Positions 58,501 to 64,000 of a stretch of DNA of 64,000 nucleotides are shown piece by piece (the first letter of the stretch is position 1; every line of letters starts with the position of its first letter). A program made the position numbers and the translations under genes. Below the pieces are notes generated by a model. It had not been told where the DNA came from. It did no database searches and saw nothing but the letters and a program-made list of their open reading frames with translations. Source of the DNA: Glandiceps talaboti (Eukaryota; Hemichordata; Enteropneusta; Spengelidae); assembly GCF_964340395.1 (NCBI RefSeq), contig NC_135552.1, forward strand, positions 12,358,194-12,422,193, given 5' to 3'.

Positions 58501-60805
58501 TCAAAATAGTTTAATTGCAGCAGTGCTAAATTCCGATACAATCCTCTATTTGGGGATTCATAAACTGTATAGAGATTTGTTGTATTTTTAAATGCTTTTA
58601 TTTGTTCATGTGTGTATTTGTCAGATTGTCTTTTTAAAGTCTTACTTGTTTTAAATTGCCGTTTGTATGTATAGTTTTTATCTATGGGATGTTTATGAGC
58701 GTGTTTGCGTTCTTTTCTTTCCCGAAATAAAGTTCAATAATAATAATAATAATAAATCCTAACTGTAATTTCAGTTTTATTTGACTTGCACTCCAAGTTG
58801 GACTCAAGTTTGAATCCCAATGTGTCATTTACATGTAATGTATATCAATGTTAATTAATAATAAGGATATTAAATTCTAAGCTACCTTTCATAATTTAAA
58901 GACCAAATTTAGATAAGTTGAGGACTAAAATTTAGGTAATGGAAAATTGTTGTCTCACAGAGCTTATAGAAAAATTTGCCCCAGAAGAAAAAAATTGTCC
59001 TGTCTAATCATATGGCTCCAGTGGTAGATGTATAAAATACAACTCTGGTAATCCAGCCTTAGGTCTATAATACTAAGATAGGCACAAATTAAGTCTAGTG
59101 TTCTTGTATGGCGTCATTATGGGCGTATGGTTAGAGTGGCTGGCTTGGAATCTGCAGGTTGCAGGTTCAAGCCCCATCAGTGCCGTTTGTTTCTGAGTGG
59201 CTAAAGTCCTTGGGCAAGATTTGAACCATGACTGTGCCTCAGTCGACCTAGCTGTATAATTGGGGACCTGGTAGGGTAGAGGATGTGAATGCTTTAATTC
59301 TATGCACTTATATAGGCTGCAATGGATTGTATGCTCCCCAGGGAGTTGAGGAAGTATAAAGGGCCATTGTGCCACTATATTGTGCCAGCGGTAATAATTG
59401 GAAAACGCTTTGAGCACAAAGTGGGAAAGCGCTATAGAAAAACCAACATTATTATTATGTTCTTCAATATGGTATATTCCACAAGTGGTTGATAGTGGTT
59501 CCTCGGTTGTAAGATTCTAATCACCCTGTGATGAAGTGTAAATACTGGAAGATCCAAAACAGTACACTGCAAGTTCATGGAACTCTGTCAATACAACTTT
59601 GCAATGTCTCTCTACTGAGACTATAATTAAACCAACAGCCATTCAATAGCTTATCACTGTTGTATCAACATGTTGCAACAATAGTTTTAGTTTGTGTCTA
59701 TCTTAATAGTAAACTGAAGACTCAATTACCATAGTAATACGTGTAACATTAATGTGAGAAACTCTTGGATTGAAACCTTAACCTTTAAAAGGTCCAGTTT
59801 GGAGTAAGACTAGCATTTATGTCTGACAACAGTTGTCTGCATGGCAGAATTTAATGCTATAGAAAAAGTTGGTCCAGAAGAAAAGAATGACCTTATCAAA
59901 TGCTTATGGCTGCACTGGTAAAATAACACTAATGTCAATCTCAGGACTTGAATCTTTGTCTTTAAATACAAACAAAAATACAACACGTACAATCACAGAA
60001 TCTATTAATAGTACCATATATACATCCTGTCATCACCCTTGCATTCTTATAACTAACCTGACCTACAGGCTTTACATAGCTGATGTAAAATGGAAAACTT
60101 TCACAAATAACATATTACCTAATTTCAAATGAATTAATATGTAAATACAGCTTGTCCTTGATTGCAATGAAAATAGGTTTATGTAACAGATTCACATATT
60201 CCAGTCAAATGTCAGAGGTAGATCGAATAATAATAATAATAAGAATAAACCAAAAAACTTGCCATAATTTGCTAGGACTTGAAACTAGAAGTAGTCCATG
60301 GCACATTGACCACTAAACATCATATACAGATTACCAAATAAGGTAGTACATGTACGTCTACATGTATTAGGCCAATGGAAACCAATCAAAAACTCTACCT
60401 AACTGGGTTTATTTGGCTAAAAATGATTACAAGGCTAAAAGTTAAATTAGAACCCTGAAAGCACAGTATGTCTTATGTTTGTGCAAAGTTTGGCTGATAC
60501 ATCATGCTTTTGCATTGCAGAGAAAGTGGTTGTGTATTGGCAGAATAGGAGCAATTACATCATTACATTTATCATGTTCATCCAATCCATCGATAGCTGG
60601 AAAAGACACTTCTAGATTTAATCCAAAATTAGCTACTATCATTCCATTTCCATAAATAATTTAGAATTGTACTTACCTTCTGATAGGGATTCCATGGAAT
60701 TCAATATCTGATATTGGAATGGTGGCATATCCCAAGAATTCATCCAACAGCTTGGTTTTATGGAATACTTGTAGTTCTACAGATTGCTCTGTATTGCCAA
60801 CATGT
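46538..60805 (-). CDS. RAB11FIP: Class I Rab11 family-interacting protein (RCP/FIP2/Rip11 type), 3' part, 7 exons
   Basis: Family role: effector linking Rab11-GTP to recycling endosomes, with a C2 domain for membrane targeting. Minus-strand exons in order: 60677-60805, 52711-52856, 50654-50787, 49667-49798, 48871-49249, 47558-47703, 46538-46702. Every junction has GT/AG and matching phase, giving 409 residues to a stop at 46538-46540. The first exon seen is the C-terminal half of the C2 domain (ELQVFHKTKLLDEFLGYATI), followed by the FIP-typical RWHKLHNKPGRKDAKERGDI linker (compare RWxxLxSKPGKKxKERGEI). The C-terminus carries YIRELENYIDDLLLKVMVET, the Rab11-binding helix (compare RELEDYIDNLLVRVMEETPxIL). 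The exon or exons for the start of the C2 domain are not visible to 64000 and should lie to the right. Which vertebrate class I paralogue (FIP1, 2 or 5) is closest cannot be told. Confidence 0.93.
46703..47557 (-). other. Rab11-FIP last intron
   Basis: No repeat family or exon recognised. Confidence 0.75.
47558..47703 (-). CDS. RAB11FIP: Rab11-FIP exon, pre-RBD linker
   Basis: Completes Asp, then KFRHSFNSGLPQLRLECVQV and TFDPHKPGKPSVPQKITIPR, then KFSKMSKE. No motif recognised. It is retained because reading frame, splice sites (ttggcag, gtgagc) and phases connect the Ser-rich exon to the Rab11-binding exon. Confidence 0.78.
47704..48870 (-). other. Rab11-FIP intron before the pre-RBD exon
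   Basis: Apart from the GC-rich minisatellite, nothing recognised. Confidence 0.75.
47940..48296. repeat. GC-rich minisatellite (GGGCTGGACTGGGC and GGGCTGGGCCATT units)
   Basis: About 355 bp of nested repeats with 5-bp (GGCTG) and 25-60-bp higher-order periods, inside a Rab11-FIP intron. It gives a Trp-Ala-Gly-Leu-rich plus-strand frame that is not a gene. Strikingly G-rich against the AT-rich surroundings. Confidence 0.95.
48871..49249 (-). CDS. RAB11FIP: Rab11-FIP exon, Ser-rich central region
   Basis: 126 codons, phase 0 in and phase 1 out. Serine-, aspartate- and arginine-rich with no fold visible. It holds RSRTQSVSD and GRLRTISED, which look like basophilic-kinase phosphorylation sites. 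Central regions of FIP proteins are likewise long, disordered and phosphorylated. Acceptor ctatacag, donor gtaaga. Confidence 0.85.
49250..49666 (-). other. Rab11-FIP intron
   Basis: Three diverged copies of atagtgctaatggcattgtg...ttttcaacaaaa...cacacat occur across 49270-49515. Otherwise empty. Confidence 0.55.
49667..49798 (-). CDS. RAB11FIP: Rab11-FIP exon, basic linker
   Basis: 44 codons in phase 0: KIYTLPVQSETSVSDSLHSH then SYGTPHRKSSFKSRMKSAIG and IKKK. The ending FKSRMKSAIGIKKK resembles the basic KxKxKxxGxIGLKKK segment after the C2 domain of FIPs. Acceptor gtgttgtag, donor gtattt. Confidence 0.8.
49799..50653 (-). other. Rab11-FIP intron
   Basis: About 50590-50645 shares ctaaatgaatgaagtt and gagcttgtgtgacattgtg with 8950-9000, a dispersed repeat of unknown type. 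Otherwise nothing. Confidence 0.6.
50654..50787 (-). CDS. RAB11FIP: Rab11-FIP exon, linker
   Basis: 44 codons plus a split Gly: SKFQLPHHREKQTPTEKIPD then LGEESLPLTSTKDVQSHDRN and SEHK. Polar, probably disordered. Supported by acceptor tttgtag, donor gtacta and exact phase fit (1 in, 0 out) with both neighbours rather than by strong homology. Confidence 0.75.
50916..51348 (+). mobile_element. TIR element related to family A, with internal Cys-rich frame
   Basis: Ends caattgtgtgtttccgataa (50922-50941) and ttatcggaaacacacaatta (51322-51341) are inverse of each other. The left sub-end (tgaccgaccctag) resembles that of 6139. Length about 430 bp. It encloses the frame at 51116-51280. Confidence 0.82.
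51116..51280 (+). CDS. Small Cys-rich reading frame inside TIR element, unrecognised
   Basis: 54 codons starting MKCNDCPARKK and containing ELCQGDHMLCPKCENRRFG, then a Thr/Lys-rich tail. Cysteines at 3, 6, 16, 23 and 26 with His 20 suggest a small zinc-binding fold of RING/PHD/ribbon type, or the start of a transposon ORF. Not recognised as a family. It may be a captured fragment carried by a non-autonomous element. Confidence 0.3.
   Translation: MKCNDCPARKKNVELCQGDHMLCPKCENRRFGNNRTTTEKSGTAKTTAATPTEK
52711..52856 (-). CDS. RAB11FIP: Rab11-FIP exon, post-C2 basic segment
   Basis: Completes Arg, then WHKLHNKPGRKDAKERGDIE and VTVSLAVDMSEKKKKKRPTS, then FREVASVV. The WxxLxxKPGKKxKERGxIxVxI motif is diagnostic for class I FIPs and closes the C2 domain. 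The following Lys/Arg-rich run parallels the KLKDKMKG-like basic stretch of FIPs. Donor gtgaga, phase 1. Confidence 0.93.
53580..53850 (+). repeat. Dispersed repeat, copy matching 40660-41050 inverted
   Basis: ccatttcagaatccaatatg and caaaaggaccaggaataagc match the inverse of 40660-40900. Confidence 0.65.
54355..54770. repeat. Minisatellite, unit about 60-65 bp
   Basis: About six copies of gtgggtagacaggtgtgaaa followed by gttacattatgtaaataaga and ctggtataaacac, variable and partly deleted. Confidence 0.9.
55437..55541. repeat. (ACA)n microsatellite with C- and A-rich flanks
   Basis: About 19 ACA units at 55456-55514, preceded by C runs. Source of a poly-Leu frame on the minus strand. Confidence 0.95.
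56345..56580. repeat. 87-bp tandem repeat, about 2.7 copies
   Basis: Unit contains gtgtttctgacaacaaggtg and gacaggacattgatgtcatt. Because 87 is a multiple of three, the minus strand keeps an open Cys-rich 29-residue repeat (CCQKHCPYCECNDINVLSCT...). No splice or homology evidence for an exon. Confidence 0.88.
57654..58154. mobile_element. TIR element with ~120-bp arms
   Basis: Arms 57654-57770 and 58032-58154 are inverse of each other with small indels (ends ttgtaactagaattgcaaac and gtttgcaattctagttacaa; inner parts gtgatatgcagatgacca and tagtcatcttcatatcac). The 260-bp core shows no protein I recognise. Non-autonomous DNA transposon or foldback; no clear target duplication seen. Confidence 0.88.
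58560..58756. repeat. 3'-end-like sequence with (AAT)n
   Basis: cccgaaataaagttcaataa followed by (TAA)n to 58756 looks like the 3' end of a retroposed element. No body assigned. Confidence 0.35.
59106..59457 (+). mobile_element. tRNA-derived SINE
   Basis: A-box-like tggttagagtgg (59128-59139) and B-box-like ggttcaagccc (59164-59174) mark a pol III promoter. A central segment (cttgggcaagatttgaacca, ctgtgcctcagtcgacc, ggggacctgg) resembles the conserved SINE central domain I recall as Nin-DC. The tail agcgctatagaaaa...(att)n is of the LINE-derived type. Flanked by tgttctt at 59099-59105 and 59458-59464, a possible 7-bp target duplication. Confidence 0.78.
59850..59960. repeat. Diverged dispersed repeat
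   Basis: gttggtccagaagaaaagaa and ctggtaaaataaca-type text resembles 1905-1985 (gttggtccagaacaaaagaa). Related to 58970-59030. Confidence 0.55.
60677..60805 (-). CDS. RAB11FIP: Rab11-FIP exon, C2 domain C-terminal half
   Basis: 42 full codons, HVGNTEQSVELQVFHKTKLL then DEFLGYATIPISDIEF and HGIPIR, plus two bases of Arg. The LxVxH...LxDxFLGxAxIPI pattern is the last strands of a C2 domain. Acceptor gtgacacag after a T-rich tract, donor gtaagt. A second AG at gcaatacag could shift the start by a few codons but does not keep the frame as well. Confidence 0.88.
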
Positions 60806-62317
60806 CTGTGTCACAAAAAACACGCTATCAATTAATTATGGAAAAATTATGATTTGTATTTTGAATGCAAATATGAAATGTGAACAATTAATTACATTTA
60901 TATACATTGTGTTACTCTTGGTACATTTATCAATTGGTACCAAGTTCCTAAAGTTTGTTTAATCCCTTCAAAATTTGAAATTCAAATGATTAATCAATTT
61001 TTAAAAAATGAAATCATGATTGCCGGATTTGCTATTACTCATGTGACCAATCACATGATTTTTTCCTTTAATCATGTGATTGGATTGCCCATCCCTATGA
61101 TTCAATTGCATGTTAATGGTTCAATCCTGAGATTACTAAACTAAAATATATCCTGATGTGTTACAGTTTGTTCACATTAAACAATGTAGTGAAACTAAAG
61201 AACGTGCACATGCTTTACTATAGTATGTCACCTTTATACCAAATTTGAATGAATGTTGCCTGTTTATATGCAAACAGACAGACAGATGGACACATGGATG
61301 GATGCATGGATGGAACCGATGTAGTATCCCCATGCTTTTGCCCGTTGGGGATAAAAATAATGGTAATGACTAATCAGACATGACTTTATGAGATAATTAT
61401 CACATTTATAGATTAATGTCTGCTATCATATTATCATTATTAAAAAACGTACTTTTATTAAATATAATAAAGTTGGTATGATTGATATTAATTCTTGGAT
61501 CACTTTAGAGAATGTAGATCTGTTGGGTGCAATGGAAGAATTACTGGGTTTAGGGGCCACATGGCTATACAGGGGACAGTATTCTGTGGGGCAATTATTG
61601 CCTTCCTTCTGAGAATTCAATAACAACCAGCATGAGTGGTCAGTAGTGATATCCTTGATTGAAATCAGCCAATTAAAGTCATTCTTGCATGGATTAATCA
61701 TTAGCTATGTATTCAATCAGAAAGACATCATTCAGTTTATTAGAAGATGTGACCTGTATCACCCTGTGGCACTGAAAGTACTGTTTATCCTATAAAGAAG
61801 AAGGAGAAATGAAAGCACAGAGAGAGTCAGACAGACGATACGATCATTAACAATGACTACTTAAAAACAAATAGAGATGATTTCAGCCCTTGGCTGTCAC
61901 ATTAATTAATCTTGAGGCTGTCAAAACTAAGTTATCCATATCTACAATTAGTGCAAACTCAGATAAAATGCCTCAGCCACCTGTCAGTTTTTCCAATAAC
62001 AATTATGAAGTATAAACTCTGTGTGAACCCAATTACGTTACATGGCTACAAATTCAGTGTTTTCCTTTCAACAGATAGTTTCAATCACCAATATACAGGC
62101 CATCATGAACATGAAAAGTCACTTAACCTTTCAATTGAAACCATTTGGTGAACACTATTCATCCAAGCCGTTTAAAATGAAAGACACTTTTAAATCTATC
62201 TCAAATTCAACCTATGGACAATATCATTGTATAATCTACAAAAAGACGACAGTGGAATGAAAATTGGGATTGAAAAAGTAAAACAAAGAGGTGTAAAGGT
62301 TAATCTAACCAAGGTAC

Positions 62318-62524
62318 TGTAAACCTGGAAATTTTCGCTGAAGAGTTATTTTTGCTAATTTTGATAGACAACAAAAACTCAAAAAAATAAGTAGTGACTA
62401 AAACGCCTTCTTGTACATGAACACTATGTACCAATCTGGTAATTAGTAACAATTATTGTTTGAGAACTAGCCGAAGACTGTAAAATCGCAATGCTTGCTA
62501 GTAGTGAAAATATCTAGGTTTACA
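62318..62524. mobile_element. Short TIR element (MITE), about 207 bp
   Basis: Ends tgtaaacctggaaattttc (62318-62336) and gaaaatatctaggtttaca (62506-62524) are inverse, 17 of 19 matching. Non-coding. Confidence 0.78.
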
Positions 62525-62863
62525 CTACATCTTCTTCAAATGTTTTTGTTCATTGGGATATTTAAAGTAGGCATATCTAGTAGGTTTCCTTGATTTCCTG
62601 GTAGTCTGAGAAAGTGGGAAAGAAGTACAGAATCAATTCATTCGTAGTAAATGCATAGAAAAGCGACTTGAAACTTTGGCTAGTTTTGCACCTCAGCGGG
62701 CTTATTTAAAAATCTTCAGTTGAATTCTTGGTACCCCGAATAAATAGAACAAGATGGTCGACTTATTCTCATTTGTGTATAGCAATGCATGTGAAGTGTG
62801 TGGTACGAAAGTTATGGTGTCGACTAAGCTGTAATATTCTAGTACAGGTAAATGAGAATTGAT

Positions 62864-63256
62864 CATTTTCTTTTTGGCTATTACATTTACTATTGTTTGT
62901 TCTTTTGTGAGGGCTTGTTACATATATCTGACACGACCAAGCCACACAAGAGCACTGAGTGAATCACTCAACCAATGAAAACATGTAATACCGAAACATA
63001 CGGGTACAGTACTTCACAACGCTCTGTTCCAAAAGAGCACGAGCACAGAATGCAAAAATGATGCTATCATTATTGTTTGGTGGTTCTCTTTCTTTCAATT
63101 TCAAATGTTGAGTGTTATATTGTAAGACAGATTCTGATTGGCTACTCATAAGTACGAGATTGGGTTCGGGGAAAACCTATAGTATTGTGTCAGATATATG
63201 TAACAAGTGCTCACAAAAGAATAAACAACAGTAAACGTAACAGCCAAAAAGAAATC
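62864..63256. mobile_element. TIR element with ~70-bp arms
   Basis: Arms 62864-62934 (ctttttggctattacattta...acatatatctgacac) and 63187-63256 (gtgtcagatatatgtaacaa...gtaacagccaaaaag). Interior of 250 bp has no convincing frame. Confidence 0.85.
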
Positions 63257-63273
63257 GCAAAGTGTACACTACA

Positions 63274-63375
63274 TCGGATTTTAATCAGATTAGTCTTGGT
63301 GTTACTATCACAAGAAGCTCTGGTGAAGAGAGTCTCTTGATCTAAGAACACCAAGACAAGTCTCTGTGCTAGAAT
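63274..63375. repeat. Half of a foldback family
   Basis: catcggattttaatcagatt resembles the ends at 39454-39655; ggtgttactatcacaagaag and acaagtctctgtgctag resemble the foldback at 24871-24973. Composite or ancestral form of both. Confidence 0.45.
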
Positions 63376-64000
63376 ATCTCATATGTGTTAGGGAATTTTT
63401 ATCCCTTACTTGTATGTAACACGTAAGAGACAAAAATGGTCCAACTCATGTGAGATATTCCATCCAACTGGGGCAAGTGGGATTCTATTACTGGGTATCT
63501 CTTTATAGGTTCCTAAAAAGTGAAATGACACTAATTTTTGTAAGATTGGTCTATCTGTTCCTTTAATTCTAAAAGATATAGAAAATGTCATTCCTTAATC
63601 TTACTTCTGAAATGAGAAGTTAGTTAGGTAAAATCTACCTTGTACTTTGGTTAATTTACCAAAGTTCCTACATTTGACCTATGGGCTACCTACATGCACT
63701 TTGTTAAAGGTTATATTAAGTAGATCAAATTTATCCTAATTTCCATGTCACAGTACCAGTACTATCGATATTCTTGTTAAGACTGGCAAATAAAGTAAAT
63801 CTACTCAATTTCAATAGCTCTTTGATTGACCAGGGTTCTCTACCCTTGTGTTTTTGTTACAGATAACTCTATGTAAATTCCTGGGTCACTTTAGCTACAG
63901 ATTCCAACTAGTGTTTTGGCAAAGGTCGTATTAAGTAGCTCAATTCATTTTACATGTGCTTTGGGTCCTAGACTGATGTTTTTGTAAAGGTCAATAAATT

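Larger units (their letters stand above)
52857..60676 (-). other. Rab11-FIP large intron (7.8 kb)
   Basis: Separates the C2 exon from the post-C2 exon. Contains several repeats, a MITE and a SINE, listed separately. No further exon is needed: the flanking exons join at an Arg codon exactly as the family sequence requires. Confidence 0.75.
60806..64000 (-). other. Rab11-FIP intron running off the right edge
   Basis: The missing first half of the C2 domain was looked for on the minus strand and not found, so the upstream exon probably lies beyond 64000. Contents: elements at 62318-62524 and 62864-63256 and a foldback half at 63274-63375; a repeat with degenerate GGATGG near 61240-61350. Confidence 0.65.

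Noticed and set aside
59110-59185. tRNA gene
   Set aside because: Has A and B boxes but does not fold as a complete tRNA and continues into a SINE body and tail.
59073-59417. 114-codon minus-strand frame
   Set aside because: Antisense translation of a SINE.
61426-61701. 91-codon minus-strand frame considered for the missing C2 exon of Rab11-FIP
   Set aside because: Lacks C2 features and suitable splice sites in the required phase.

Overview
The window is nuclear DNA of an animal. Coding exons are short, carry consensus GT/AG splice sites and are separated by introns of 0.2 to 23 kb. The DNA is AT-rich, with many microsatellites and small terminal-inverted-repeat (TIR) elements. Both genes I can identify are animal families. 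The repeat style, including a tRNA-type SINE, many foldbacks and a strong excess of the palindrome TACATGTA, suggests a marine invertebrate such as a hemichordate, lancelet or mollusc. I cannot fix the species from sequence alone. There is no sign of prokaryotic or viral genes. Layout: two genes lie head-to-tail, both on the minus strand. From 36313 leftwards past base 1 runs the 5' half of a formin-like gene of the FMNL family. Ten coding exons, every junction in phase, give 313 residues of the N-terminal GBD/FH3 regulatory region; the rest (FH1, FH2, DAD) lies beyond the left edge. Intron 1 is about 23.4 kb. Just 255 bp before exon 2 (13057-13197) lies a convincing alternative first exon that also begins Met-Gly-Asn and joins exon 2 in the same phase. 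The segment 36314-46537 is intergenic: a CpG-richer promoter region at its left end, and a cluster of strong CTCF-like motifs at 42.3-45.8 kb, some carried on a small repeat. From 60805 down to 46538 is the 3' part of a class I Rab11 family-interacting protein (Rab11-FIP, RCP/FIP2/Rip11 type). Seven exons encode the end of a C2 domain, a basic linker, a Ser-rich middle and the C-terminal Rab11-binding helix. Its first exon or exons lie beyond the right edge. The two products act on related matters (formin: actin assembly at membranes; FIP: recycling-endosome traffic with Rab11), but nothing here shows that they are functionally linked. The remaining space holds transposon debris: at least ten TIR or foldback elements of several families, a SINE at 59.1 kb, several minisatellites and long GT, GTAT and CTGTAT arrays. 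Most long reading frames are by-products of these repeats. The items most worth following up are the alternative FMNL first exon, the CTCF-like cluster, a 92-nt intronic hairpin whose arm differences are all G-U wobbles on the gene's sense strand, and a MITE family from which a minisatellite next to a splice site seems to have arisen.
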